Source of the DNA: Macrobrachium rosenbergii
Taxonomy: Eukaryota; Arthropoda; Malacostraca; Decapoda; Palaemonidae
NCBI RefSeq assembly: GCF_040412425.1
Contig: NC_089743.1
Coordinates: 82,752,471 to 82,816,470, forward strand
Reading direction: 5' to 3'
DNA: 64,000 bases
Under the pieces are notes generated by a model. That model was not told the DNA's origin and did not search any database. It saw only the letters and a list, made by a program, of their open reading frames with translations. Each line of letters begins with the position of its first letter. Position 1 is the stretch's first letter. Shown piece by piece: positions 1-11,160 of this stretch. The position numbers and the translations under genes were made by a program.

Positions 1-426
1 TGCCAAATAAGTAGTTTTACATATAGCAGAGTCGACGTCCTCCCTTCCAAAAGGAAGAATGTCGCTCGGTTTTTAGCTCAAACAGAGTTAGGTACTGGTC
101 TATGATTTTTTTTTTTTCACTTTTTATTTTGGTTTCAATTTAAACTATTCACTTTTTTTTATAATTTTAACTTTAACAAGTGTTACTTTTACTTAGCCTG
201 CTTTTACTTGTAATTTTTTTTATCATTTTACAGCCCTGAAGATGAAACTTAAAGTCTCGAAAACTTGGCCAACAAATTTGAAATACTATGCTGTCTGATT
301 TCCCTTGTATTCCTACTAGTAATGCACTTCAGTTGTCATATGCATAGTAGTCATATAGTATGTTAATATGTAGCTGCTAACACCATGTTCTTCTCCACCC
401 TGGCTGAGACTCACCACAGTCGGCTA
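1..426. other. AT-rich non-coding sequence, no gene seen
   Basis: This stretch is AT-rich with poly(T) runs and no ORF or recognisable repeat unit. Around 232-280 the text 'ctgaagatgaaac' followed by 'tctcgaaaac' vaguely resembles the 3' end of a Penelope-like element, but no coding remnant accompanies it. Nothing firmer can be supported. Confidence 0.4.
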
Positions 427-575
427 CCTAACAGAGTCTGAATTGACAGCTAACAGTGAGGCACACTGGAGGTACAGTGAGTTCGAACAGAAAGGGCCTG
501 TTCTGGAATCGAACCCGTGCTCCCTCGCTGGGTACATAATACAAAATTGCCGCCACTCAATATACGTGCAAGAAA
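427..575 (-). repeat. tRNA-derived SINE fragment
   Basis: Read on the minus strand, 505-515 is a perfect Pol III B box (GGTTCGATTCC). A weak A-box-like stretch lies at 551-564 on the tRNA side and non-tRNA sequence follows. This is the usual layout of a tRNA-derived SINE. The A box is degenerate and the acceptor stem is not reconstructable, so this is not a functional tRNA. The ORF across it is chance. Confidence 0.5.
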
Positions 576-1870
576 TAAAGAACTTCAAGCTCAGAAATAA
601 CAATCTTCAAATGATCAGATCAGCGATACGTGACTACTCTCCTTTCCTATCCTTGGGAGGACATGCGCATGCGTGGCTAGATTACGCATTCTAACCCGAT
701 TTCTAACGCGCATATACACATATTTGAAGAGTAACCTAGAAAACACTTTGTGGTAATATTCATAGGGAGGCATGCGATCAGATAAGAGGATCAGTTTAAA
801 ATGCCACAACTCGCAGAGGTTAGAAGTAGGTAGCCCTGGTATGTCCTTAGTTTGATAGGGATTCGAAGATCGTGGTCAACTTCCGATAATAAAGTGGGGC
901 ACCTCTAATGCCTTCGTATGCAGCGATCTCACGTTATCTCCAATTTTCATGTTTTGCTTATGTATGTACCAGAATCAGAATCATTTTAATGCAGATACAA
1001 ACAAAAACACAATAATTCTGCATTTAGATTACATGACGAAACAACAGTACAGTCATACCTAACCGGTACTTTGTTTTTTCAGGACATTCTTTGACATGGT
1101 ACATCAGCTGAAAATATTGCAAAGATCAAAAGAATCTTTGGCGTTTTTTCCTCTTTTTTTTTTCAGGGAGCGAGGACAATGATGCCTCTTGAAAGGGGAA
1201 GGGTATATTTGGGCAATGCGTGGTACGCCTGGCCTATGTTCTGGCATGTGGCATTATCACTTCGAGTTCTTCGAACGCGTCTACTCAGGGCACGTCGTGA
1301 CTTCAGTAGCTGGCTATTAGCATCACATTACCATTTGGGATGTGATAGTAAAGGGAACATCTTACATCGGTAGCCGAGGCTGGATGCCAACCACATCTGC
1401 CAATCGTTCCTCCCGACAGCGCTTGTCACATTAGCCCGATGGGCGCAGGAGCGCGAGGGCGTTTATGCGCTCGTGTGTGCTTCCAGGAAAGGTCAAAAAG
1501 ACCTAAATCTTTTAAGTCATTTCTACTTCTTTTGCATAATCAGAATCCAAAAATAACTTATAAATCGTGCGTAAGCAAGCTTCACAAGCAACTCGAAAAA
1601 CTATTTCAAACCTACTACTCAACAAGCAGTCAATTAATTTTTCCTGAATGACAGCGTTTCTGTAATGTGGAAATAAATACATAATTGCGAGTGCTCATGT
1701 AAATATATGCTAAGTATAGGAGTACAAGTACATAAATACATACTCACAGAAGTGCACAAACGTACCTGAGGACAATGTCTCCTATCTCTGTCTAGATGAA
1801 CCTTTTACAAACCACTATGTGCATGACAAGTCCCTTGAACAATGTTACAGATAAAAGTAGTTTACGAATC
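576..1870. other. Unique-looking sequence, no supported gene
   Basis: No repeat family is recognised. At 1148-1166 a long pyrimidine tract ends in CAG, a good-looking splice acceptor on the plus strand, and a 64-codon open frame follows (1179-1373). The peptide has no recognisable domain and no good donor follows it. Treat this as an unproven exon candidate. From about 1380 to 1490 the sequence is moderately GC-rich. Confidence 0.3.

Positions 1871-1898
<28 letters not shown>
1871..1898. repeat. (AG)n microsatellite
   Basis: About 14 perfect AG units. Confidence 0.95.
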
Positions 1899-1901
<3 letters not shown>

Positions 1902-2561
1902 CACACACAATGTACCATCGACCCAAAACCAACATCAGCATAAGAACCCAACACAATATGATATCACGCTAAGCAATCCTCATTCCGATCTCCGAATATC
2001 GAATGAAGTCTTTGGAACAACAAAAACCAGGAATATTCCAAACGCGCATCAAGGCATAACGCTCAGAATGCCACTCAGAGCCCTCGAGATCTGGGAAACT
2101 GAACCTTAATGCCCCTCTCTCTTAAGATCATTCTTGCCATGCAAAAGCGGAGGAATGCCAGAAGTACTGGGAGACGCTCAGCCTACAGGATTGTGTTGGT
2201 AAAGTTCTTCGCATTTTTAAAGGAAGCTGAAAGTAATAAAATTACCGTCCATTCGCCAGTGAGATTTTGAACATTAAATCTAGTTCAAATGTACAGAAAA
2301 TTAAAGATTACACAGTCTATTAGGCAATAAAAACAAAATTACACATACGTGATTAAATGTTATATATAAGAAATTAAATATCAACAAAATTTCAACGAAA
2401 ACTATAGACAAAAATAAAACAATTTACGTATAACTGAATAACAATCATCTGTAGTAAAAACCCACCTACCAAAGATGAGAGACAGGAGGGAATGAATAAT
2501 AACTATCCGTATCATTCATTGTTGATTTTCGGTTGTTATTCCGTACAGTTTTAATAATAAT

Positions 2562-2566
<5 letters not shown>
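1899..2566. other. AT-rich sequence, nothing recognised
   Basis: No ORF, tRNA-like box or tandem unit was seen in this stretch. Confidence 0.4.

Positions 2567-2593
<27 letters not shown>
2567..2593. repeat. (AG)n microsatellite
   Basis: About 13 AG units. Confidence 0.95.
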
Positions 2594-2898
2594 ATACTCA
2601 CATCACAATTATACCGAGGGGTAAATATGATGAAGAACGGATTTCAATTGTAGTTAATGTTCACTTATGCTAAATTACCGCAGTGTTCAAGACAAAGGTA
2701 TAAAACTGAAATTTTTTTTTTAATAATCCATGATAGGAAAAGAAATAAACCTACGCGAATACTGCAAATGGAAATTATGCTAGAACAATATGTGTCTCAA
2801 TACTAGTAGGTGAGCGGATTAATGAGTAGGCTTACGATGGTGAGGAAAGACTGTCCTGCTTGTCAAAATGAAAATTCAAAGAAAGCAAGAACAACCAA

Positions 2899-3842
2899 CT
2901 GAAAAACACTAAGCTATTAATCAAGATTTTTACAAGCAATGCCACCCAACCTGAGAAATACTAAGCTATTAATCAAGATTTTTACAAGCAATGCCACCCA
3001 ACCTGAAAAACACTAAGCTATTAAATCAAGATTTTTACAAGCAATGCCACCCAACCTGAAAAACACTACAAGCTATTCAATCAAGATTTTTACAAGCAAT
3101 GCCACCCAACCTGAAAAACACTAAGCTATTAAATCAAGATTTTTACAAGCAATGCCACCCAACCTGAAAAACACTAAGCTATTCAATCAAGATTTTTACA
3201 AGCAATGCCACCCAACCTGAAAAACACTAAGCTATTAAATCAAGATTTTTACAAGCAATGCCACCCAACCTGAAAAACACTAAGTTATTAAATCAAGATT
3301 TTTACAAGCAATGCCACCCAACCTGAAAAACACTAAGCTATTAAATCAAGGTTTTTACAAGCAATGCCATACCAGCCTGGAAAAATACTAAGCTATTAAA
3401 TCAAGATCTATACAAGAAGGCCACCCAACCTGAAAAATATTAGGCTATGAGCTATTAAATCAAGATTTTTACAAACAATGCCACCCAGCCTGAAAAACAC
3501 TAAGCTATTACATCAAGATTTTTACAAGCAATGCCACCCAGCATGAAAAATACTAAGCTATTATATCAAGATCTTTACAAGCAAGGCCACCCAGCCTGAA
3601 AAATAATAAGCTATTAAATCAAGATTTTTACAAACAATGCCACCCAACCTGAAAAAACTAAGCTATTAAATCAAGATTTTTACAAGCAATGCCACCCTAC
3701 ATGAAAAATATTAAGCTATTAAATCAAGATTTTTCCAAGCGAGGCCACATAACCTAAAAAATACTAAGCTATTAAATCAAGATTTTTACAAACAATGCTA
3801 CCAACATGAAATATATTAAGCTATTAAATCAAGATTTTTGCA
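2899..3842. repeat. 53-bp minisatellite, about 17 copies
   Basis: The unit of roughly 53 bp contains the constant pieces 'ctaagctattaaatcaag', 'tttttacaagcaatgcca' and 'cccaacctgaaaaaca'. Copies from about 2940 to 3360 are nearly identical. Copies after 3360 carry substitutions and small indels such as 'acatgaaaaat' and 'gcgaggccac'. Central homogeneity with a decayed right side is what unequal exchange predicts. The unit length is not a multiple of three and contains stops, so it is non-coding. Confidence 0.95.
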
Positions 3843-3883
3843 ACCCCTTTGAGGCGCACAACAGCTTGTTCCTTAAGATTAAA

Positions 3884-3885
<2 letters not shown>

Positions 3886-3963
<78 letters not shown>
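3886..3963. repeat. (AAT)n microsatellite
   Basis: About 25 near-perfect AAT units, starting about 45 bp after the 53-bp array ends. Confidence 0.95.
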
Positions 3964-3964
<1 letters not shown>

Positions 3965-4250
3965 TACATTCAGACTTCTGAACTCTTGCGATGGCTTTTG
4001 TCCTCTGTTGAAGAAGCAAGAGGTATTATTTTTAAGAGTCGTGATGTTCAGAGGTAAATCGCACTGAACATAATTTCATAAACCAGAATATAAGTCACAC
4101 CTGATTTTTCTTTATTGTGTGCCAGTCAAACCTTTGCAAGTATGCACTGCAAAATTTTAGGCCAATCCTTCTTGTAACTCGGTAACAGATCTGTATCATG
4201 TATTGAATAGCATTCCCCTTATGCAGAGCTTTGAGAAGTTCCTTTTGTAG

Positions 4251-4645
4251 TTTTTAGTTTTCTGTACAAGAAAACTATTGTGCCGAATTTGTCTGTCCGT
4301 CCGCACTTTATTCTGTCCGCCCTCAGATCTTAAAACCTACTGAGGCTAAAGGGCTGCAAATTGGTATATTGATCATCCACCCTCCAATCATCAAACATAC
4401 CAAATTGCAGCCCTCTAGCCTCAGGAGTTTTTAATTCATTTCAGGTTAAAGTTAGCCATAATCGTGCTTCTGGCAACGATATAGGATAGGCCACCACCGG
4501 GCCGCGGTTAAAGTTTCATGGGCTGCGGCTCATAGCGCATTATACGGAGACCACCGAAAGATAGATCGATTTTCGGTGGCATTGATTATACGTTGTAGCG
4601 GCTGTACAGAAAACTCGATTGCGCCGAAGGAACTTCGGCGCATTT
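4251..4645 (+). repeat. Hairpin-rich dispersed repeat, copy 1 (longest)
   Basis: One of three related copies in this window; the others are at 53431-53730 (plus) and 60802-61107 (minus). It starts 'ttttagttttctgtacaag', carries the block 'tgtctgtccgtccgcac', and ends in a perfect 10-bp stem, 'tgcgccgaag' / 'cttcggcgca' with a 3-nt loop (about 4620-4642). The central inverted repeat pairs 4340-4367 with 4397-4424 (26 of 28 positions) around a 29-nt loop. A third stem pairs the CCACCGAAA-type motifs near 4550-4580. The first and last ~25 bp resemble each other as direct repeats, not inverted repeats. There is no ORF of note. It is probably a short non-autonomous element; its class is unknown. 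Confidence 0.8.
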
Positions 4646-4779
4646 CTTACCTTTGTTTTGTGCACTGCTGTAATGACAGATGTGTTTTCAAACTTCGTCG
4701 TGGCCTTGTTACAGAATGAGTGAATCCCAAATTTCAACTGGGCCAATCTGAAGTTTACCCATATTCTTTTTACCCGTTA

Positions 4780-4841
4780 CATATATATGTATATATACAT
4801 AGATAGATAGACATATAGATAGATAGATAGATAGATATATT
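4780..4841. repeat. TATA/GATA compound microsatellite
   Basis: Interspersed (TATA) and (GATA) tetranucleotides. Confidence 0.9.
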
Positions 4842-5439
4842 ATGCTAGTGTAACCACAGCGTCAAAGATGACGGTACTATAGGAAAAGATTCAGGGGAGT
4901 AATCCCTGCTCTAGGGACGTTACGTACCATCCTCAAACTCGGATCAAAGTACAGTCCCTGCATTCGGCGTACTCACACACGGGCCAGAAAGAGACTGGCC
5001 CAGAGGCTAGACGATGGCTAGTCTAAAAGTGGAGTTTCTCACCTATTGAATACCGAAGTCGCTTTAAAAATATGTGGATACATAAGGCAATTTACATATA
5101 CAGAAATAGATTTCTGCTTTGCTCCATATGACTTCATGAATAAAAACAATAATAATGGCTTGTCCCATAAAGTTGCACGAAAATAACGTACCAAGCACAG
5201 AAAAGCTGTACAACCACAAACCTGAACAAATGCTGGAAAACGAACAAATCAAGGTATTCTAGGATTATGGTGTAAGGACTGACCATGTGGAACAGGCTAG
5301 AAGACCAGACATAATCCAAGTAAACAAAGAAACTCTGTAAGTACATCTGACAGATGTGGCCATACTAAAGGGCAAAGGAGTAACGGAAAAAGGAAGAGGT
5401 AAACAGGGAAACTCTGTAAGTATCTCTGATTGATACGGA
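4842..5439. other. Sequence of unknown origin
   Basis: There is no recognised repeat from 4842 to 5280. From about 5320 to 5440 the text 'gaaactctgtaagta' occurs twice, about 80 bp apart. This region may be the degraded upstream part of the STPR-like fragment that follows. Confidence 0.35.
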
Positions 5440-5600
5440 CATACCAAGGGACAAAGGAGTTATGGATAAAGGAAGAGGCGGGTGACAGAAACTGACGAAC
5501 TGAGGGAACAAAGATTGGAACAAAGATTGGCTGTTGGTAGAGCAAGGGACGATCAAAGGCAGGCCACGGAAACTGATGAACAGCGGGAACAAAGAATGTA
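5440..5600 (+). pseudogene. Decayed STPR-like repeat fragment
   Basis: One plus-strand frame reads, in pieces, [27 protein letters not shown] and [12 protein letters not shown]. The recurring (E)T(D/E)(E)(Q/L)REQR(L/M) motif at about 23-residue spacing matches the STPR ('score and three amino acid peptide repeat') pattern known from FMBP-1-type DNA-binding proteins and from some transposon-encoded proteins. Upstream, the same pattern is broken by stops (GETL*, YG*). Downstream it runs into the CA/TA microsatellite. A similar fragment lies at 6712-6890, so a longer array was probably split by the foldback and TA tracts between them. No intact start, splice site or full ORF is visible. Confidence 0.5.
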
Positions 5601-5650
5601 TGTATATGTATGCATACACACGCAGCCACGCAGACACTGACATGTACAGT

Positions 5651-5770
<120 letters not shown>

Positions 5771-5781
5771 ATAAGAAGGCC

Positions 5782-6260
5782 CATAAAACACTATTTAAAC
5801 GTTGAAACCATATATTTCAGGCATACTGTTCACTGGTAGAATATGGACAGGTGGAAAGTTACAATAGTATATATACAAAAACATGAAGGTGTGGCCTTAG
5901 GCCTCCGATGTTAAGGAGGTGGCGTTTCTTAAGAAGGAGGAGATTGACCAAATTCCCTAGTGGTTTTGGCCTCATTAGCTCCCGTTTGGCGATGGATCTG
6001 GCGGTCGCGTTTCTTGGGTCATCTTCTTCAAAACGGGTGCGAGGTTGAAGAAGATGACCCACACCGCCAATCCACAGGAGCTAATGAGGCCAAAAACCAC
6101 TAGGAATTTGGTCAATCTCCTCCTTCTTAAGAAACGCCACCTCCTTAACATCGGAGGCCTAAGGCCACACCTTATATATATACCATACCTATATATTCTA
6201 TATAGGCACAGAAACAAGTGCCCGGAAATATATGGTTTCAATGTTTAAATAGTGTTTTAT
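5782..6260. repeat. Large imperfect palindrome (foldback) between two TA tracts
   Basis: The left arm (5782-6031) and right arm (6045-6260) are reverse complements over about 210-250 bp, with indels. The inner stem pairs 6016-6031 with 6045-6060 around a 13-nt loop. Shared blocks include 'ggtgtggccttaggcctc', 'gttaaggaggtggcgtttc' and 'aaaacactatttaaac'. The left arm has an extra ~25 bp near 5990-6015. Neither arm encodes a recognised domain. The layout, two opposed copies of one terminus each facing a (TA)n tract, resembles the inverted 3' ends of the Penelope-like element at 9552-13698, so a PLE terminal origin is possible but unproven. Confidence 0.85.
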
Positions 6261-6292
6261 ATATTTTATATTACACTGTATATTACAGGAAA

Positions 6293-6399
<107 letters not shown>

Positions 6400-6711
6400 T
6401 ATATTAATTTCCTTAGCTGACTTTTCTCTCTGTTTGCGTGCCCGGAGGTTCTGGGAATTGTTGAGGTTGAGTACTTTAACGAAATGTTTATGGATTTGAG
6501 AGGACATAATCTTTTTTTAATAAAAGTAATGTACAGGTAAGAAATCCTTTCCAAATAAAAATAAAACTTGCTTGACCTTTAGAATTTATGTGAAGTGTTT
6601 AATTAACCTCATGTGGTAACTATGAACCACCTGCATTATGAGGATCACAATAAATACTACTCCTGTTATACAACTTCAATATCAATTACATCAGAACTGT
6701 TAACAAGAAAC

Positions 6712-6890
6712 TAGCAAATGAGAACTGATGAACAGCGGGAACAAAGAATGGCAGCTGACAGAGTAAGCGAGCCACAAGGACGGGCCACAGAAACCGATGA
6801 CCAACAAGAGCAGAGATTGTCTGTGGGCTGACAAAGAGATGCAAAAAAGCGAGCTGTTGAAACTGAGGCAGATCGGAACCTTGAAGACTC
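6712..6890 (+). pseudogene. Second decayed STPR-like repeat fragment
   Basis: The plus strand reads [20 protein letters not shown], then RATETDDQQEQRLSVG and a TGA stop (about 6828-6830). After a frame change it reads KKRAVETEADRNLEDSR (6847 onward). This is the same ~23-residue pattern as at 5440-5600. The start of this piece repeats the end of the first ('ctgatgaacagcgggaacaa'), so part of the array was duplicated. The premature stop plus frameshift make it a pseudogene. It cannot be attributed to a host gene or a transposon from this window alone. Confidence 0.5.
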
Positions 6891-7468
6891 CAGGATCCTG
6901 GATCCAGCTCATGAAGGATTCCTGGAGAAGCGCCCAATGGATTATAACGTCTTCTTGAAGACGTCTTCCCGACTCCAGAATCTTGTGAAGCCGTCTTTAG
7001 CTCCTGGATAAACACCCATTGGATTATCACGGCTTCCAGAAGAAGTATTCAAGAATCCAGCTGTCTTCGGCTCCTTCTGCTGCAGCCTCGCGAATCTCGA
7101 AGTGTGCATTCAAACAAACAAAGAAACGTACGTTTCAGGGTTTTAGTATTATACTAGCAAATGCGAGCGATTGCGAGCATCTGCTGGTACTATTATTATC
7201 ATTATTTAATATATTGATAAAGGCGGTGATGTTCTTGATTTATGGAGATGATAAATTTGGGGAATGAATTACTGCAGTTACTGATGTTATCTTTGAGAGA
7301 TACGTTTACTGTTCGAATTACTGTTGTTACTGGTATTACCTTTAAAAATAATAGTATTCAGAAATGTCACGCAGCCAGGGGTTTGGAGATTGATTTTTAT
7401 CGTTTGTTAAAATAAACACTGTTGTAATATATTTGTGATAAACATCTTATATAGCAAAAACAGCAAAC
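6891..7468. other. Short internal repeats, otherwise unrecognised
   Basis: Between 6930 and 7060 the phrases 'cccaatggattat' and 'cccattggattat' recur about 75 bp apart, each followed by a 'cgtcttc/cggcttcc' block, and 'cgtcttcttgaagacg' is self-complementary. These suggest a small degenerate tandem repeat. No gene is supported from 7100 to 7468. Confidence 0.35.
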
Positions 7469-7734
7469 ACACACACACACAAAGGCTTACACATGCAAAC
7501 TTATGGACAGAGAAAGTGTATACAGAGACCACATAAAGAAGGAGAGCGTTATAACCTCAGGATTCTCAAGGTGACAATAAAAAAAAAAAGAAAAAAAAGA
7601 AAGGCAGCTGTATAAAAAGTGAGTGAAGTCTATCTTTCTTCTTTCTCCCAGCATTCATCCTGAGCTCTCCTGGAATCCTGAACTGCATATTTTGGACTCG
7701 ATTTGCTGGACGATAAGCTCTCCCGGAAAGGCTT

Positions 7735-7935
7735 GTGGAAGGAATGTCCAACTTACCTTAAAGCCGTACGGCCTCTTCCGCGGATCTCACCCAAGGAGTC
7801 CCCCCATCCCCTCCCCCTAACAACCCCACCCCATGCCTATAAGGTGCCCCAGCTAAAGTACCGGCTGAGGATCAAGAATACCCCACGACTTCACGAAATT
7901 TTATTCCGATTACACGAGATTTCATCATCGTAATT
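7735..7935. other. Isolated GC-rich block with quadruplex motif and splice-like signals
   Basis: This block is GC-rich in AT-rich surroundings. On the minus strand a perfect donor-like AAG|GTAAGT lies at about 7750-7758, and five G-runs occur at 7800-7832 (C-runs on plus at 7800-7805, 7808-7811, 7813-7817, 7824-7827 and 7829-7832), a strong G-quadruplex motif. On the plus strand a pyrimidine-rich acceptor-like site ends at about 7651. The flanking peptides match nothing I know, so this remains an unproven exon or regulatory island. Confidence 0.3.
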
Positions 7936-8589
7936 ACCGGTTACCGGGGTAATCTCCTATATCCTAAGGGCGCTTTACGTTTCATTAATTACAAATATAC
8001 CATCACCTGTATCTTGATTTTACACCAGTTTCATAGCCGATAAATTTTAGAGAAAAAAGTTAGGAGTATAGGCCAAAACAGGCAAACAAAAATGACATAT
8101 AAGGATTCTGACATTGGCATTCTGCCATGACTAATTTTATGCAAATCGTACATCGCTGACGTCCCGTTTTGCATATTACATTTCGCAACAACAGGAAACA
8201 AAAGCCAATTCCAAAATATGATCAATGCATGCAAACAGGAGCGAGGGTTATTACGATAAAAAAAAAAAAGATATTCTTAGTAAGTGTAGATGTGCAGCTG
8301 CAGATAGATTAAAATCCATTTATCAAGTGAAAACATGACTGTTTTGCATAACTAACAGATTTCCATTGTGTAATACACTTTCTCAGCCTATTAAGTCTTC
8401 GCTGTTACCTACAACAGGCTGCCTAAAGAAGTTTTACCACTTACTAGATCTTGGGAGAGGCAGGAATATAACATCTGACCTTTCATGAGGATAAAATATC
8501 AAATACGAATATAATTTTGTTGCAATATACGAAATAGAGTTTCATAGGTGGCATGTATTACCCACTAAAAAAGATTATAATGTATAGAT

Positions 8590-8590
<1 letters not shown>
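7936..8590. other. AT-rich sequence, nothing recognised
   Basis: No tandem unit, tRNA box or credible ORF. Confidence 0.4.
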
Positions 8591-8593
<3 letters not shown>

Positions 8594-8665
<72 letters not shown>

Positions 8666-8678
8666 TATATATATATAG
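8594..8678. repeat. (TA)n microsatellite
   Basis: About 40 TA units with one interruption near 8658. Confidence 0.95.
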
Positions 8679-8679
8679 A

Positions 8680-8958
8680 TTAGATTAAAAAGTTAAAGTC
8701 CTCCCGGGCCTCTGTAGGCTCATAGGGCAGGCGCTGATCTCCTGTTTCTTACGCCGACAGTCAGTGGGGGACAGGTCCCAATGCCTATGACACGTGGCCA
8801 GTGTGTCGCTAGGCCCACTGTTTAACTCCCCAGCCCGAGCGTTTTTTCGGGCCGCTAGGTAGACGGGATGCCAGGATTTTTGCAGTGGCACAATCTGAGC
8901 CATCAGTGAGCGGCGGGATTTGAACCCCGGCCCTCTCGACTGGTAGCCAAGAATCACA

Positions 8959-8960
<2 letters not shown>
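8680..8960 (-). repeat. tRNA-derived SINE, minus strand, near full length
   Basis: The tRNA-like head is at the right end. Minus-strand GGTTCAAATCC (8916-8926) is a perfect B box, preceded by a tRNA-like 5' half (about 8930-8960). The body runs left through 'ggatgccaggatttttgcag' and 'aggcccactgtttaac' to about 8685. It is bounded by (TA)n on both sides. I recognise the body as a widely dispersed decapod-type repeat, from memory and without a database check. Open frames here are shadows. Confidence 0.75.

Positions 8961-9024
<64 letters not shown>
8961..9024. repeat. (TA)n microsatellite
   Basis: About 32 TA units between the SINE and the foldback at 9059. Confidence 0.95.
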
Positions 9025-9029
<5 letters not shown>

Positions 9030-9058
9030 TATACAAATGTATAGCATATATCATGAAA

Positions 9059-9310
9059 CCAATTCACGCTACTTCGGGAGTATCCCCGATGGGGAATTAT
9101 CACTGAAGGGGAATTTATAAGTGATAAATGGATCGGTACTGCCGGGTCTCGATCCCTCGACACAAGTTACCTTCCAACGACTCCAGTCGACGGTCTACCC
9201 ACTGAACCATATCTTGATCTAGACCCGGCTGTACCGATCATTTATCACTTATAAATTCCCCTTTGGTGATCATTCCCCATCGGGGATATTCCCGATGTAC
9301 TGTGAATTGG
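9059..9310. repeat. Foldback with tRNA-like spacer
   Basis: The left arm (9059-9149) and right arm (9231-9310) are inverted copies sharing 'gggaatttataagtgataaa', 'ccccatcggggata' and 'ccgggtct'. The 81-bp spacer plus the arm edge carries, on the minus strand, a tRNA-like segment with an A-box-like 'ttcagtgggtag' and a B-box-like GGATCGAGACC (9145-9155, one mismatch). The left half alone reads as a minus-strand tRNA-SINE; the right arm is an inverted duplicate of its body. (TA)n lies on both sides. Confidence 0.8.
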
Positions 9311-9361
9311 ATATTAAACATTTGTAGCTTCATGATTGTATATAAATCACGGTGTGATGAA

Positions 9362-10116
<755 letters not shown>

Positions 10117-10894
10117 ACAGGATATGGTAAACATGTTTACTAATGTAAATGCTAGACTTCGCTATTTGTATGGTACTGTTAAAACTCATGAGGAAGGACA
10201 ACCATTACGTCTTATAATTAGTACTATTGGTTCAGCGTCTTATAAGCTGTCTAAATTCCTGGTAACATTATTGCAGCCACTTGTATGTACAATATCTGAC
10301 TCTCACGTTAAAAATACTTTAGATTTTGTAAACAGATTAATCAGGAAAACCCCCCAAAATTATGAAATTGAGATAAGTTTTGATATTCAAAGTCCGTTCA
10401 CTTGTGTTCCTGTAAACGGCGTCTTAGGTTTTCTAAACAGTGAACTAAATAAGCATGTTATATATCTACTTAACCATGTCATTTTAGAACTAATCAGACT
10501 GTGTGTGGCTGATACTTGTTTTATTTTTAATGGAAAAATTTACCGACAAAAATTCTGAAAGCAGATGGGTAATTGCTTGACTCCAGTATTATCAAATATT
10601 TATATGGAATTTTATGAGTGTAGAGTAGCTAATTCAATTATGGCGGATATTATTTTCTGGGTGAGAAATGCTGACGATGTATTTGCTGAACTGAAAACTT
10701 ATACTGACATTCAGAAAATTTTAAGAGATCTCAAAAATTCAGTTCCCTCCATAGATTTTACGGTTTACAAAGAAGATAATGGCATTATTTCATTATTGGA
10801 TGTTACAGTTGTGAGGTCAGTTGTAAATTCTAAATATAAGTTTAAAATACATAGAAAATCTACTAATAACAATCTTATAATTAACAATTACTCC
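10117..10894 (+). pseudogene. Penelope-like reverse transcriptase, 5'-truncated, interrupted
   Basis: The frame from about 10124 encodes the RT domain of a Penelope-like retroelement: LYGTVKTH (finger), IISTIGSASYKLSKFL, SFDI (motif A Asp) followed by FTCVPV, then FNGKIYRQKF. A single in-frame TGA at 10556-10558 interrupts motif B, and the same frame resumes as MGNCLTPVLSNIYMEF. Motif C reads NADDVFA where the family norm is YVDD; both Asp residues remain. LLDVTVVR and HRKSTNNN follow. The N-terminal part upstream of the fingers is missing, replaced by the inverted 3' end. The frame is then split by the RTE insertion after 10894. It is dead because of the stop, truncation and insertion. Confidence 0.9.
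10882..10894. repeat. Target-site duplication, left copy
   Basis: The 13-bp 'taacaattactcc' recurs exactly at 12702-12714 and brackets the RTE insertion. Confidence 0.9.
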
Positions 10895-11160
10895 ACTTGC
10901 AGCCACGGGGAGGGACGAAGCCAGTCAAACTCAGTGCCGATCCCATGCCCGGATAAATGGGGAGGGTAGGCGTCAGGGGGGGCATCCGGCCATAAAATTC
11001 AGCCAAAACCAAATATGACAGTTTACTTTCATCAGAATTCGGTTAGTGCTAGGGCGTCCCCCGTAGGCGACGGACAGAGGCCTCGCCTGCCCCCTGTGAT
11101 GAATGGGCAAGGGCTACTGGGTAGTGGGAACCCCCGGTTAAAGAAGCAAGTCTAAAAAAA

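Noticed and set aside
1179..1373. Plus-strand exon after a good pyrimidine tract
   Set aside because: An acceptor-like site alone occurs often in T-rich DNA; there is no known domain and no good donor. Kept only as a remark.
2899..3842. CRISPR-like array
   Set aside because: The ~53-bp units are directly adjacent with no unique spacers, and the genome is eukaryotic; it is a minisatellite. The same applies to the arrays at 14870-17960, 29366-30692 and 41656-41912.
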